A stretch of DNA of 64,000 nucleotides from Streptomyces sp. NRRL B-1140 (GCF_001280065.1 NZ_LGEA01000099.1:1-64000); one strand, 5' to 3'; counted from the stretch's first letter, positions 29,624 to 39,400 are shown. A program made the numbers and translations. Notes: generated by a model from the letters alone, not told the origin.

Positions 29624-31063
29624 ATGAGCAGTACAGCGCAGATCGGCGTCACCGGTCTCGCGGTCATGGGCCGCAACCTCGCCCGCAACTTCGCCCGCAA
29701 CGGCTACACGGTCGCGGTGCACAACCGGACGCCCGCGCGTACGCACGCCCTGGTGGAGGAGTTCGGCGGCGAGGGGGAGTTCGTCGCGTGCGAGAGCGCC
29801 AAGGACTTCGTGGCGGCGCTGGAGAGGCCGCGGCGCCTGGTCGTGATGGTGAAGGCCGGTGAGCCGACCGACGCGGTGATCCAGGAGTTCGCGCCGCTGC
29901 TGGAGCCCGGCGACATGATCATCGACGGTGGCAACGCGCACTTCGCGGACACCCGGCGCAGGGAACGGGACCTGCGCGAGCAGGGCATCCACTTCGTCGG
30001 CATGGGCGTCTCCGGCGGCGAGGAGGGCGCGCTGAACGGCCCGAGCATCATGCCGGGCGGACCGAAGGAGTCGTACGACTCGCTGGGCCCGATGCTGGAG
30101 AAGATCTCGGCGAAGGCGGCCGACGGCACGCCGTGTGTCTCGCACGTCGGTCCGGACGGTGCCGGGCACTTCGTGAAGATGGTGCACAACGGCATCGAGT
30201 ACGCGGACATGCAGCTCATCGGCGAGGCGTACCAGCTGCTGCGGGACGTCGCCGGGTACTCCCCCGCCGAGATCGCGGAGATCTTCCGGACCTGGAACCG
30301 GGGCCGTCTCGACTCGTACCTGATCGAGATCACGGCCGAGGTGCTGTCGCACGTGGACGCGGAGACGGGCAAGCCGTTCGTGGACGTGGTGGTCGACCAG
30401 GCCGAGCAGAAGGGCACCGGCCGCTGGACCGTGCAGATCGCCCTGGACCTGGGTGTGCCGGTGTCGGGTATCGCCGAGGCGGTCTTCGCACGCTCCCTGT
30501 CGGGCCACGCGGCGCTGCGGGAGGCCTCGCGCGAGTTGGCCGGCCCGAAGGCGCAGCCGCTGAGCGAGGCCGAGGCCCGGGCGTTCGCGGACCGGGTCGA
30601 GCAGGCCCTGTACGCGTCGAAGATCGTGTCGTACACGCAGGGCTTCCACGAGATCGACGCGGCCCGCGACGAGTACGGCTGGGACATCGACCTCGGCGCG
30701 GTGTCGGCGCTGTGGCGGGGCGGCTGCATCATCCGCGCGGCGTTCCTGGACCGGATCCGGTCCGCGTACGACACCCGGCCGGATCTGCCGAGCCTGCTGT
30801 CGGACGCCACGTTCGCGCAGGAGATCGCGGACGCCCAGGACGACTGGCGTGAGGTGCTGGTCGCCGCGACCCGCCAGGGTGTGCCGACGCCCGGCTTCGC
30901 CGCGGCCCTCGCCTACTACGACGCCCTGCGCGCGGAGCGGCTGCCGGCGGCGCTGACGCAGGGGCAGCGGGACTACTTCGGTGCGCACACGTACCGCAGG
31001 GTGGACCGTGACGGCTCGTTCCACACGCTGTGGGGCGGGGACCGGTCGGAGACCTCCGCCTAG
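29624..31063 (+). CDS. gnd: 6-phosphogluconate dehydrogenase (decarboxylating)
   Basis: This encodes 479 residues. The N-terminal Rossmann domain has GVTGLAVMGRNLARNFARNG and HNRT (about 32-35), the Arg favouring NADP. The catalytic region shows GMGVSGGEEGALNGPSIMPGG and the substrate Lys in HFVKMVHNGIEYADMQ, and the C-terminal tail contains RDYFGAHTYRR. It oxidatively decarboxylates 6-phosphogluconate to ribulose-5-phosphate in the pentose phosphate pathway. TAGGAG sits at a normal distance before ATG 29624. A strong hairpin follows the stop. Confidence 0.96.
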   Translation: MSSTAQIGVTGLAVMGRNLARNFARNGYTVAVHNRTPARTHALVEEFGGEGEFVACESAKDFVAALERPRRLVVMVKAGEPTDAVIQEFAPLLEPGDMIIDGGNAHFADTRRRERDLREQGIHFVGMGVSGGEEGALNGPSIMPGGPKESYDSLGPMLEKISAKAADGTPCVSHVGPDGAGHFVKMVHNGIEYADMQLIGEAYQLLRDVAGYSPAEIAEIFRTWNRGRLDSYLIEITAEVLSHVDAETGKPFVDVVVDQAEQKGTGRWTVQIALDLGVPVSGIAEAVFARSLSGHAALREASRELAGPKAQPLSEAEARAFADRVEQALYASKIVSYTQGFHEIDAARDEYGWDIDLGAVSALWRGGCIIRAAFLDRIRSAYDTRPDLPSLLSDATFAQEIADAQDDWREVLVAATRQGVPTPGFAAALAYYDALRAERLPAALTQGQRDYFGAHTYRRVDRDGSFHTLWGGDRSETSA

Positions 31064-31087
31064 GCGCCTGACCCTCGGGAAGGTGAG

Positions 31088-31126
31088 CGGGGCGGTGGAC
31101 GGCACGAGTGGCCGTCCACCGCCCCG
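31088..31126. terminator. Bidirectional stem-loop terminator after gnd
   Basis: A 16-bp near-perfect stem (core arms 31089-31103 and 31111-31125) with a 7-base loop lies 25 bp past the gnd stop and 15 bp from the stop of the convergent proline-rich gene. It can act in both directions. Confidence 0.75.
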
Positions 31127-31140
31127 TTCGCGTACGAGGG

Positions 31141-31392
31141 TCACGACAGGGGCGGACCGGGCTCCGGGTTCGGCACGGGCTCCGGTCCCGGGGGGATCGG
31201 GGACGGGTCGGGACCCGGCACGGGGTCGGGGCCCGGCGGCGCCGGCGGGGTGGGCGCGGGCGGCGGAGGGGTCGGCTCCGGGCCCGGCGGGGGTTGCGGG
31301 TTCGGCACCGGATCGGGATGCGGGTCCGGGTGCTGGGGATCGGGGCCCGGTGTCGGCGCCGGCGGCACGGGGTCGGGGATCGGGTTCGTCAT
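31141..31392 (-). CDS. Small proline-rich protein
   Basis: The 83-residue product is almost entirely Pro, with Asp, Gly, Glu and Asn in repeating PxP units (for example PGPDPQHPDPHPDPVPNP). There is no signal peptide or membrane helix. A GGAGGACCTG ribosome binding site immediately before ATG 31392 is the main support that it is a real gene. Its function is unknown; such chains are intrinsically extended. It converges on gnd with a shared terminator. The low complexity means a non-coding explanation cannot be excluded. Confidence 0.55.
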   Translation of the reverse strand: MTNPIPDPVPPAPTPGPDPQHPDPHPDPVPNPQPPPGPEPTPPPPAPTPPAPPGPDPVPGPDPSPIPPGPEPVPNPEPGPPLS

Positions 31393-31542
31393 CAGGTCCT
31401 CCAGCCAGTGGGTCGACTCCGGCTCTGGACTAATCCCCGCCTACCCGGCCCCCGCGCCCGCAGTCACTCGACCGCGGGACCGGTGTGGACCAGGTGGGGG
31501 GAAGGAGGTTGGGGGTTGGAGGCGGAGAGGGGTGGGGCCGGG

Positions 31543-31887
31543 TCAGCAGCGCCCGGGATGGGCCGTCAGCCACTCCTTCGCTGCCACGACCAGATCCTGA
31601 TCGGCGGGCGAGGCCTCGTCGGGGTGTCGCTCGATCCACTTGGTGACGTAGGGACAGAGGGAGGCGACCGCGCTGTGCTCGCGGCCGGCGAGGGCGAACA
31701 GTTCGCGCGCGAGCGAACCGGCGATGCCCTTGCCCTCGTGGGCCGGCTCGACGATCGTGTGGACGGGCACGAGCGCGCGCTCGGGGCTTTCGAGTACGAA
31801 GTACTCGATGCGTCCGATGACCTCACCGCCGGACACGGCCTCCAGTCGGCCCGCCGCCCGGTCGTCGCGGATCTCCGGGTCGCTCAT
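31543..31887 (-). CDS. YjdJ-type GNAT-like acetyltransferase
   Basis: The 114-residue protein is the short GNAT-like family (COG2388) with VPVHTIVEPAHEGKGIAGSLARELF (about 41-65, the acetyl-CoA loop EGKGIAG) and the C-terminal SLCPYVTKWIERHPDE. Members are small acetyltransferase-like domains with unknown substrate. ATG at 31887 has AGGAGGAG at normal distance; GTG at 31893 would be too close to it. It is followed by the proline-rich gene on the same strand and preceded by panD, a possible operon. Confidence 0.82.
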   Translation of the reverse strand: MSDPEIRDDRAAGRLEAVSGGEVIGRIEYFVLESPERALVPVHTIVEPAHEGKGIAGSLARELFALAGREHSAVASLCPYVTKWIERHPDEASPADQDLVVAAKEWLTAHPGRC

Positions 31888-31920
31888 GGACACGCTCCTC
31901 CTCTTCTGCGGATCCTTCGG

Positions 31921-32340
31921 TCAGGCCCTGACGGCCTGCGGACTGCGCTGCTGGTCCGACCCGGGCACCGGCTCGGACGGGTCGGCCCCCAGGGCCACGA
32001 TCCTGTTGTCGCGGTCCACGTGCACGACCCGGGGGGCGAGTGCCCGCGCCTCTTCATCCGTCACCTGGGCGTAACTGATGATGATCACGAGGTCGCCGGG
32101 GTGGACGAGATGGGCCGCGGCCCCGTTGATCCCGATCACACCGGACCCGCGCTCGCCCTCGATGACGTACGTCTCCAGCCGGGCGCCGTTGGTGATGTCC
32201 ACGATGTGCACGAGTTCACCGGGCAGCAGATCGGCGGCGTCGAGCAGGTCGGCGTCGATGGTCACGGATCCCACGTAGTGCAGGTCGGCCTGGGTGACGG
32301 TGGCTCTGTGGATCTTGGACTTGAACATGGTGCGCAGCAT
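31921..32340 (-). CDS. panD: Aspartate 1-decarboxylase, PanD
   Basis: The 139-residue proenzyme begins [29 protein letters not shown]. The Gly-Ser in YVGS (about 24-25) is the self-cleavage site that yields the pyruvoyl cofactor. Lys9 and Tyr58 region residues ([12 protein letters not shown]) match the family. It decarboxylates L-aspartate to beta-alanine for pantothenate and CoA. Further C-terminal residues beyond 125 form a short extension. A 33-bp repeat with a hairpin lies in the probable leader just upstream. Confidence 0.95.
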   Translation of the reverse strand: MLRTMFKSKIHRATVTQADLHYVGSVTIDADLLDAADLLPGELVHIVDITNGARLETYVIEGERGSGVIGINGAAAHLVHPGDLVIIISYAQVTDEEARALAPRVVHVDRDNRIVALGADPSEPVPGSDQQRSPQAVRA

Positions 32341-32362
32341 GTTGAACTCCTGGAAGACGGCT

Positions 32363-32395
32363 CCCTGCCTGCTTTGTGCAGGTCAAGGGCGGTCT
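32363..32395 (+). repeat. 33-bp direct repeat, copy 1, with internal hairpin
   Basis: The sequence CCCTGCCTGCTTTGTGCAGG continues with TCAAGGGCGGTCT and recurs at 44252-44284 with one mismatch, in the same orientation. CCTGC and GCAGG pair around a 5-base loop, and CCCT/AGGG extend the stem. Here it lies 23 bp upstream of panD, reading as its leader on the opposite strand. Confidence 0.75.
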
Positions 32396-32899
32396 CGACT
32401 GTACACCGGGACACGCGGGTCGAGAATTGTGAGGAACATCGCTCCGCTCGGGCGAGACGGCTTCACGCCTGGGCTTTCGCGCCGCACCGGCGCCTGCTCG
32501 GGCAATCCTCCAGGAAAGCCCGGCGACTCATGCTGACCGGATGTTGACTTGTCTGATGAGTCATCAGGTAAGTCGAGGCGCTCCCCCACCGCTCCCAGGA
32601 AGAGTGAGGCTCGGCCCGGGGAGGCGCGAGCTTCGCCTTGTCGGTCCTTGACGACGGGCTCCGACTCCTGGGCTGCCCACCCCGGAAGGGCCGCTCGCAG
32701 CCGGGGGCGTTCTGAGGGGGCTGCACGGCGCGGTCCAGCGGCGGTCGGCTCGCATGGGCGCCGACGCCCTCACGGAACGAAGCCCGTTATGCCCCGTTAA
32801 GATGATTTTTGTGATCAGGACAGGACGACCCCGGCACCACCGTCCTTCATCCGATGCCCGACGCGAGATCGTCCTGCTGTCCCCCGTGATTCTCACCGT
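32396..32899. other. Gene-free stretch
   Basis: This stretch of about 500 bp upstream of panD has no gene I can support on either strand. It is slightly less GC-rich near 32530-32575 and 32800-32820 and may hold the panD promoter. Confidence 0.4.
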
Positions 32900-32911
32900 C
32901 TCATCACCGGC

Positions 32912-33124
32912 TTGGCCTTCGCCCCTCTCAGGGAGATCGCCTTCAGCCGTCTCCTGCCTGCCGCACCCGCCCTCGCCGCTGCGATGTGGCCCGTGCTCCC
33001 GCCGATCGCGCTGGGGGCGTTCTGCCTGCTGACCATGATCGGGCTCAGCCTCGTGTACTCCGATCTCGGAACGCCCTACACGGCGGCTGCGATCGTCGCG
33101 GTCACCTTGACGGCCGCATATACG
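32912..33124 (+). pseudogene. Fragment of a membrane protein
   Basis: One plus-strand frame encodes FAPLREIAFSRLLPAAP followed by two hydrophobic segments (ALAAAMWPVLPPIALGAFCLL and TAAAIVAVTLTAAY). No start with a ribosome binding site is seen, and after about residue 71 the frame runs into sequence that is coding-like only on the other strand. It looks like a truncated gene piece. Source family is not recognisable. Confidence 0.4.
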
Positions 33125-33275
33125 AGTCATCTTCGTCCAGCGAGAGGAAACGCTCTTCCAGGTCCGGCTCGTCGCCGACGCAGCGCAGCAGGTGTTGCTG
33201 CGCCCGCTGCCACGCCGTGTCCAAGGCCTCGATGTCGAGTCGCTGTATCTGGCGGCTCAGGCGGCGGAAGGCTCG
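33102..33275 (-). pseudogene. C-terminal fragment of an unknown soluble protein
   Basis: The minus-strand frame ending at 33102 contains a non-repetitive helical stretch, RRLSRQIQRLDIEALDTAW then QRAQQHLLRCVGDEPDLEER, ending FLSLDEDDSYMRPSR. Upstream of about 33275 the same frame becomes Arg/Ser low-complexity, as in shadow frames. I read this as the surviving 3' end of a lost gene that now abuts the membrane-protein fragment. Family not recognised. Confidence 0.35.
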
Positions 33276-33637
33276 ATGACGACATCGCTGTCGTCGCCGT
33301 CCGCCGTCCGCTGTGGGCGCCCTGGGACTCCAGAGTGCTCCGCGTAGGTGGCTGGAAGCCGTGTTACGGCTGCGTCTGCTCCCGGTGAGCAGGCGACCGC
33401 GCCAGCGATGCGGCGCAGACGGGTATCTGCTCTCGACGCCTTGCTCTCGCTCAGCTCGTTGCTTCCTGCACCGACGCCCTCTGCTGCTGCGACGCGGCAG
33501 CCGCGCGACGGAGTTGATCAGCGTCGGCTTGCCCACAATGGTGTTATCAAGGGTGTATGGAGGCATTCTCCGGACGCCCTCTGAGCCCGGAACGTCATCC
33601 GCCCGTCGGACGCTCGCGCGAAGGTCGCGCTTCTCGA

Positions 33638-36358
33638 ATGAATCTGCGCAGTGCGGCCGGTCAGGTGTTTCTCCTCCAGGTCGTCATCGTGGTCCTGCTG
33701 GTGGTGGCCGCGGTGGTGGGCATGGTGCTCCAGACGGCGAATGACGCTCTGCAGCAGGGGCGACGGGAGTCGGTCATCGTGGCCCAGTCGTTCGCGAGTG
33801 CCCCTGGCGTGGCCGCGGCACTGCAGAGCCGGGACCCCTCAGCGGTGCTCCAGCCGCGGGCCGAGGCGGCGCGCAAGCGCACAGGCATGGATTTCGTCGT
33901 CGTCATGAGCACCAAGGGGATTCGCTACACCTACCCCTATCCGGGGGAGATCGGGAAGAAGTTCGTCGGCACCATCGCACCGGCGCTGAAGGGCCGTACC
34001 GTCGTCGAGCAGGCCGGTGGGCCGCCTCTGCCCGCGGGCCGGGGGACGGGCGTGCAGGCGGTGGTCCCGGTGACCGACTCGCGCGGCAAGGTGGTCGGCC
34101 TGGTCTCCGCCGGAATCACGGTCAAGAACGTGGCGGGGCGGTGGCTGCCGCAGCTGCCGATCATCTTGGCCAGCGGCGCGGTCGCGCTGGCGCTGGCCCT
34201 GACGGGAACGACGCTGGTGTCCCGGCGGCTGCGGCGGCAGACCTTCGGCCTGGCTCCGGTGGAGCTGGCACAGATGTACGAGCACCACGACGCGGTCCTG
34301 CACGCGGTGCGGGAAGGGGTGCTGATCACCGACTCCGACGGACGGCTGCTGTTGGCGAACGACGAGGCGACGCGGCTTCTCGGACTGCCGGCTGACGTGC
34401 GGGGGCGCTCGGTGCGGGAGCTGGGACTGCCGGAGCCGGTCATGAGCCTGCTGTCGTCGCCGGAGGAGGTCACCGACGAGGTGCTTCGCGCGGGGGACCG
34501 ACTGCTGGCGGTGAACAAACGGCCGACGTACCCGCAGGGCGACCGGGGAGGCAGCGTGGTGACCCTCCGGGACACCACGGAGCTGGCGGAGATCTCGGGT
34601 CGGGCCGAGGTCGTGCGGGAGCGGCTGAGGCTGCTGTACGAGGCCGGGGTGCGGATCGGGACGACGCTGGATGTGAGGCGTACGGCCCAGGAGCTGGCCG
34701 ACGTGGCGGCGCCGCAGTTCGCCGACCTCGTTACGGTGGATCTGCTCGACGCGGTGCTGCGGGGGTGGGAGCCGACGGCGGAGGGCTGGCGGCATCTGCG
34801 CCGGGCGGCGATCGGCGGCGAACAGCGGATGATGCCGGTGTATCCGCTGGACGAAGTGATCGCGTTCTCGCCCCGCACCCCGCAGATGCGGACGCTGCAG
34901 GAGGGGCGGGGAATGCTGGAGACGGACCTGCGCCGGGCAGACGGCTGGCGGGAACAGGACCCGGAGCGCGCCTGGAAGGCCCTGGAGGGCGGGCTGCGGT
35001 CGCTGGTGGCCGTGCCGCTGCGGGCGCGGAACGTACCGCTGGGCGTGGCGAACTTCTACCGGACGGCGGATTCCCCTGCGTTCGAGCCGGAGGATGTCAC
35101 CTTCGCGGAGGAACTGGCCGTACGGGCGGCGGTAGCCATCGACAACGCCCGGAGGTTCACCCGGGAGCACGCGATGGCGGTGGCGCTGCAGCGCAGTCTG
35201 CTGCCGCGTGGACAGCCGGAGCAGGACGCGCTGGAGGTGGCCTGGCGGTATCTGCCCTCGGAGGCGGGGGTGGGCGGGGACTGGTTCGACGTCATCCCGC
35301 TTCCGGGCGCGCGCGTGGCCCTGGTGATGGGTGACGTCGTCGGTCACGGGCTGCACGCGGCGGCGACGATGGGTCGGCTGCGTACCGCTGTGCACAACTT
35401 CTCCACCCTGGACCTGCCCGTGGACGAGGTGCTCGGGAACCTGGACGACCTGGTTGTGCGCATGGACAACGAGGAGAACAGCGGTGATGCCGTGGATGGC
35501 CACGAAGGGGAGGCGGTGACCGGAGCGACCTGTCTGTACGCGGTCTACGACCCGGTGGCGGGGACCTGCACGATGGCCCGTGCGGGACACCCGGAACCGG
35601 TGGTGGTGCGCCCGGACGGGACGGTCACCTCCCTTGGGGTGCCGGTCTCGGCGCCCCTCGGTCTGGGCGGCTACCCCTTCGAGAGCACCGAGGTGTCCCT
35701 GCCGGAGGGTTCACAACTCGTGCTGTACACCGACGGCCTGGTGGAGAACCGCGCCCACGACTTCGACGTCGGGATGGAGAGGCTGCGCCGGGCTTTGGGC
35801 GGGTCCGGGAAACGCACTCCGGAGGAGATGTGTCAGGCGGTGATCGACGCGCTGAAGCCGTCACACCCCTCGGACGACATCGCGCTGCTGACGGCACGTA
35901 CCCGGATGTTCCCGCCCTCGCGCGTGGCCGAGTGGGACGTGCCGCCCGATCCGGCGTTGGTTCCCTCGGTGCGGGCGCGCTGCAGGGAGACGTTGCGGGA
36001 GTGGGGGCTGGAGGAGATCGGATTCGCCACGGAGCTGATCGTCAGCGAGTTGGTCACGAACGCGATCCGGTACGGCTCGCCGCCGGTCGGCGTGCGGTTG
36101 TTGCACGGACGCTGTCTGATCTGTGAGGTCTCGGACGCCAGCGGTACCTCGCCGCGCCTGCGGCGGGCGGCGACCACCGACGAAGGCGGGCGGGGGCTCT
36201 TTCTGGTGGCGCAGTTCGCGCAGCGATGGGGAACGCGGTACACGACCCGCGGCAAGGTCATCTGGACGGAGCAGCTTCTTCACGACGGCGAATCCACCGC
36301 CTCGGGCCTCGCACCGGTCGACTTCCTTCTCGACCAGTTCGATGATCCCGGTTTGTAA
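33638..36358 (+). CDS. Membrane sensor SpoIIE phosphatase (Cache-PAS-GAF-PP2C-HATPase)
   Basis: This encodes 906 residues. A membrane helix (about 8-30) leads into an extracellular sensor of the single-Cache/CitA-DcuS type (about 35-165, with GIRYTYPYPGEIGKKFVGT) and a second helix (about 170-190). A PAS domain (about 215-325), GAF (about 335-510), SpoIIE/PP2C (about 530-745, GGDWFDVIPLPGARVALVMG, YTDGLVENR, PSDDIALL) and HATPase_c (about 770-880, SELVTNAIRYG, GRGLFLVAQF) complete it. It links an external, perhaps carboxylate, signal to partner switching. ATG 33638 fits homologous N-termini (MNLRSAAGQVFLLQ); an in-frame ATG at 33557 has AAGGG nearby and is an alternative. Confidence 0.9.
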   Translation: MNLRSAAGQVFLLQVVIVVLLVVAAVVGMVLQTANDALQQGRRESVIVAQSFASAPGVAAALQSRDPSAVLQPRAEAARKRTGMDFVVVMSTKGIRYTYPYPGEIGKKFVGTIAPALKGRTVVEQAGGPPLPAGRGTGVQAVVPVTDSRGKVVGLVSAGITVKNVAGRWLPQLPIILASGAVALALALTGTTLVSRRLRRQTFGLAPVELAQMYEHHDAVLHAVREGVLITDSDGRLLLANDEATRLLGLPADVRGRSVRELGLPEPVMSLLSSPEEVTDEVLRAGDRLLAVNKRPTYPQGDRGGSVVTLRDTTELAEISGRAEVVRERLRLLYEAGVRIGTTLDVRRTAQELADVAAPQFADLVTVDLLDAVLRGWEPTAEGWRHLRRAAIGGEQRMMPVYPLDEVIAFSPRTPQMRTLQEGRGMLETDLRRADGWREQDPERAWKALEGGLRSLVAVPLRARNVPLGVANFYRTADSPAFEPEDVTFAEELAVRAAVAIDNARRFTREHAMAVALQRSLLPRGQPEQDALEVAWRYLPSEAGVGGDWFDVIPLPGARVALVMGDVVGHGLHAAATMGRLRTAVHNFSTLDLPVDEVLGNLDDLVVRMDNEENSGDAVDGHEGEAVTGATCLYAVYDPVAGTCTMARAGHPEPVVVRPDGTVTSLGVPVSAPLGLGGYPFESTEVSLPEGSQLVLYTDGLVENRAHDFDVGMERLRRALGGSGKRTPEEMCQAVIDALKPSHPSDDIALLTARTRMFPPSRVAEWDVPPDPALVPSVRARCRETLREWGLEEIGFATELIVSELVTNAIRYGSPPVGVRLLHGRCLICEVSDASGTSPRLRRAATTDEGGRGLFLVAQFAQRWGTRYTTRGKVIWTEQLLHDGESTASGLAPVDFLLDQFDDPGL

Positions 36359-36596
36359 GCCGCAGTTGACCCCGAGCGCCATGGACAGCGGCGTGTCCGG
36401 CGTACTGCCTGCATTTCCGTGCGCACCAGTCTGCTGTGATCAGTCGGCGCACCGGCGCCTGGACGGCGGGGATGCGGGGGTGTCGTCCTGGTTCCCACCC
36501 GGGACGCACGACCCCCTCGTCCTCTCCAGGTTGGTACGGCGCACCGTAGTTCTCCACCGTGCACCGCCTGCTCTGTCCGCAGCCAGGCCGTTGGGT

Positions 36597-37023
36597 TCAG
36601 CAATGCATGGGGTGGTGTCCCAGGGCGAACTGCTCCACGACGGCGGCGCAGAAGGCAGGCAGGTCGGCCGGGCCGCGGCTGGTGACCAGCTGTCCATGGG
36701 CCGTGGCAGATCGATGCGACCGGTTTCCCGCTGGCCATGAAGTCCCTGACGAACTGCACCGCGTCGCGGTCCATGCGCAGTTGGTCGGGATTCATGGTGC
36801 CGCCGGGCAGGAGCAGGGCGTGGTAGTCGTCGACGAAGGTGTTGGCGACCAGGCGGTCCGCAGGGAAGGTTCCTGCCGCGTTGAGGTCGAACTGGCGGGC
36901 CTGGATCTCCCCGGGATGGAGCGAGATGATTTCGGTCTTCGCCCCTGCGCCCTGTAGCGCACCGCGCGGTTGGTCGAGTTCCACGCGCTCGACGCCGTCG
37001 GTGGCCAGAATGGCCACCCGCAT
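36597..37023 (-). pseudogene. DJ-1/PfpI-family protein with internal deletion
   Basis: From ATG 37023 the frame reads [20 protein letters not shown] and continues normally through the nucleophile elbow PVASICHGPWT (Cys in ICHG). It then shifts into nonsense (AGHQPRPGRP). In another frame directly at that point the family's C-terminus appears: GQLVTSRGPADLPAFCAAV followed by VEQFALG, ending at the TGA at 36597-36599. About 40-50 residues that normally join these parts are missing, so an internal deletion plus frameshift destroyed the gene. The intact family comprises stress-related peptidases, glyoxalases or chaperones. Confidence 0.75.
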
Positions 37024-37196
37024 CCCCGCAGTTCCTGTGTCATGGTGTGGCTCCGTTCACGAGTCGCTGGTTGTACGCCACGAGTGGTTGGCACACCCGG
37101 CAAGGCCCGTCCGGATTTCTTTCCCGGACCGGGGAGTGCAAGGCGCGGCCGAGAGTGCCCCGAGCGTGTATGTGCGTGCGCTGCAAGTGCGTGCGA

Positions 37197-37275
37197 TCAG
37201 CCGGAGCCGCCGCCCGGGTCGAGGACGATTTCGGTCCAGCCGTCGTCGCCGGCGTCGAGGTGCCGGTATCCGTTG
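37197..37275 (-). pseudogene. 3' remnant of a zinc-dependent alcohol/formaldehyde dehydrogenase
   Basis: The minus strand encodes [20 protein letters not shown] followed by GGGSG and a stop at 37197-37199. This resembles the C-terminal AYxHFDxRDxGWTKVVLxP ending of glutathione-independent formaldehyde dehydrogenase-like enzymes. Nothing upstream continues the frame, so only the last two dozen codons survive. Confidence 0.45.
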
Positions 37276-37975
37276 CGTGGGAGAAATCAGGCGTGATCTT
37301 CTCCCGTCTCCACCCACCGGGAACCCGGACGGCGTCGTTCGCTCCCGCCAGCGCCGCCATCGGCTGTTACCGGTCGAGATTCGCAGAGCCCGCCTGCTGA
37401 GCGCCTCCACACCCCCGGCCGAAAAGGAACACCTCCTCCTACCCTGGCGGAGCAGCATGAAGCGGGACTGTGTCAGGGCGCCCCGAGGAGCGGCATCACC
37501 CCGCTCCCCCGACAAGCCGGCAACACACCAGAGCGCCCTGGTGGAAGCGAGGCGGGCCGGCACCTTGTCCGGCGAGGTCATGCTCGTCCTTTGGGTGCCC
37601 GTGGGAGCCGCGCCGGCCGTGCCCCACGAGAACGGCGCCCTGACGCACATCCGGCGGACCGGCGGCGGTGTCCCCTTTGCGGCGACGGAGGCCGTCTGCA
37701 CTTGTGCTCGCAGGTCCACGAAGCCCGGCGCTTTTCCGCCCGCGGGAGCAGGCATGGGGTGGCCCCCATCCCGAGCATGGAAGTGGCGTCTGATGAGGCG
37801 CATGCACCATGACGCGGAGCGCCGAAGTAGCAGAGGTCGGGCGGCGACTCCGCGCATGGGACGCGAACCCCCAGAAGGCCCGGGTGCATCAGCTTGCCGC
37901 GACATGGGACCAATCAGTACGTGTGAGCGGGTCCGGGCGTGGAAACCCGAGGGGCCCCGACTGCAGGGAGGCGTC
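37276..37975. other. Stretch without a supportable gene
   Basis: Frames are open on both strands, but none has a ribosome binding site, a recognisable domain or convincing composition. Given the decayed genes on the left, it is probably further degraded sequence plus the promoter of the aldehyde dehydrogenase gene. Confidence 0.4.
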
Positions 37976-39400
37976 ATGGACGCCCAAGTCACTGCCCAGG
38001 GAAGCCCCATCGCCACGGTCAACCCGTACACCGGTGAACGGGTTCGTGAGTTCCCGGCGCTGAGCGCGGAGGACGTAGGGCGCGCGATCGCCGCGGCGCA
38101 CTCCAGCTTTCCGGAGTGGCGTGCCCGGTCGACGGCCGACCGAGGGGCCCTCGTGCAACGCGCCGGCCGGCTCATGAGGGAGCGCAAGGAGGAACTGGCG
38201 CACCTCCTGACCCTCGAGGTCGGCAAGCTGATCGACTCGAGCCGTGCGGAGGTCGACCTCGCGTCCGACATTCTCACCTACTACGGCGAGCACGGCCCCG
38301 AGTTGCTGGAAGAACGGCCCCTGCCGGTGCCCGAGGGCATGGCCGTGCTGGTGAACGAGCCGCTCGGCGTCCTTCTCGGTGTGATGCCGTGGAACTTCCC
38401 GCTCTACCAGGTCGTCCGGTTCGCGGGTCCGAACCTCGTCCTCGGCAACACGATCCTGCTCAAGCACGCGAGTAGCTGCCCCCAGTCCGCACTGGCACTC
38501 GAGCAGCTGTTCACGGATGCGGGGGTGCCGACCGGGGTCTACACCAATCTTTTCGTGCGGGGCAGAGACGTCGGAAAGATCATCGATGACTCGCGAGTTC
38601 AGGGAGCGTCACTGACCGGAAGCGAGCGGGCGGGCGTGAGCTTGGGCGAGATCGCCGGCCGCAATGTCAAGAAGTCCGTCCTCGAGCTGGGTGGCAGTGA
38701 TCCCTTCGTCGTGCTGGACGATCACAACCTCGAGCGCACCGTGTACGCCGCGTTCCTCGGCCGGATGGGCAACACCGGGCAGTGCTGCGTGGCGGCCAAG
38801 CGTTTCATCGTCCATGCCGACGTCTACGAAGCCTTCGTCACCGGGCTGCGTGACCGGATGAGCGAAGTGCAACCGGGAGATCCGGTCGACCCCGCCACCA
38901 CGCTCGGCCCGCTGTCCTCCGAGGCCGCGGCCGACCTCCTGATGGAGCAGGTTCGTGACGCGGTGGACAAGGGAGCCACGGTGGTGCTGGGCGGCGGGCG
39001 GCCCGACCTGCCGGGCGCCTTCGTCGAGCCGACCCTTCTCACCGATGTCACACCGGAGATGCGGGCCTACCGGGAAGAGCTCTTCGGGCCCGTCGCCACG
39101 GTCTACCGGGTCGCCGACGAGGACGAGGCCGTGGCACTGGCCAACACCTCCCCCTACGGCCTGGGAGGCGCGGTCTTCGCCGCCGACCCGCAACGTGCTC
39201 GCGGAGTCGCGGACCGGCTGGAGGCGGGCATGGTGTGGATCAACCACCCGACCGCGTCCCGACCGGAGCTGCCCTTCGGCGGCATCAAGCGCTCCGGCTA
39301 CGGGCGCGAACTCGGCGACGTGGGCATCATGGAATTCGCGAACCGCAAGCTCGTGCGCTACGTGGACACCGACGCCCCGATCGCAGAAGTACTGGGCTGA
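37976..39400 (+). CDS. Aldehyde dehydrogenase (succinate-semialdehyde dehydrogenase-like)
   Basis: This encodes 474 residues, a full-length NAD(P)-dependent aldehyde dehydrogenase. Landmarks are the PWNFPLYQ cofactor region, Glu237 in LELGGSDPF as general base, and the catalytic Cys271 in [12 protein letters not shown]. The late ELFGPV and the end [17 protein letters not shown] are typical of the succinate-semialdehyde (GabD-like) subgroup. It oxidises an aldehyde to the acid in the cytosol; the true substrate is a guess from similarity. ATG 37976 has AGGGAGG immediately upstream. It stands alone among decayed genes. Confidence 0.9.
   Translation: MDAQVTAQGSPIATVNPYTGERVREFPALSAEDVGRAIAAAHSSFPEWRARSTADRGALVQRAGRLMRERKEELAHLLTLEVGKLIDSSRAEVDLASDILTYYGEHGPELLEERPLPVPEGMAVLVNEPLGVLLGVMPWNFPLYQVVRFAGPNLVLGNTILLKHASSCPQSALALEQLFTDAGVPTGVYTNLFVRGRDVGKIIDDSRVQGASLTGSERAGVSLGEIAGRNVKKSVLELGGSDPFVVLDDHNLERTVYAAFLGRMGNTGQCCVAAKRFIVHADVYEAFVTGLRDRMSEVQPGDPVDPATTLGPLSSEAAADLLMEQVRDAVDKGATVVLGGGRPDLPGAFVEPTLLTDVTPEMRAYREELFGPVATVYRVADEDEAVALANTSPYGLGGAVFAADPQRARGVADRLEAGMVWINHPTASRPELPFGGIKRSGYGRELGDVGIMEFANRKLVRYVDTDAPIAEVLG

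Noticed and set aside
31141..31392. Interpreting the proline-rich frame as a CRISPR-like or DNA repeat array
   Set aside because: The repetition is at the codon level (PxP units) without a fixed DNA period or spacers.
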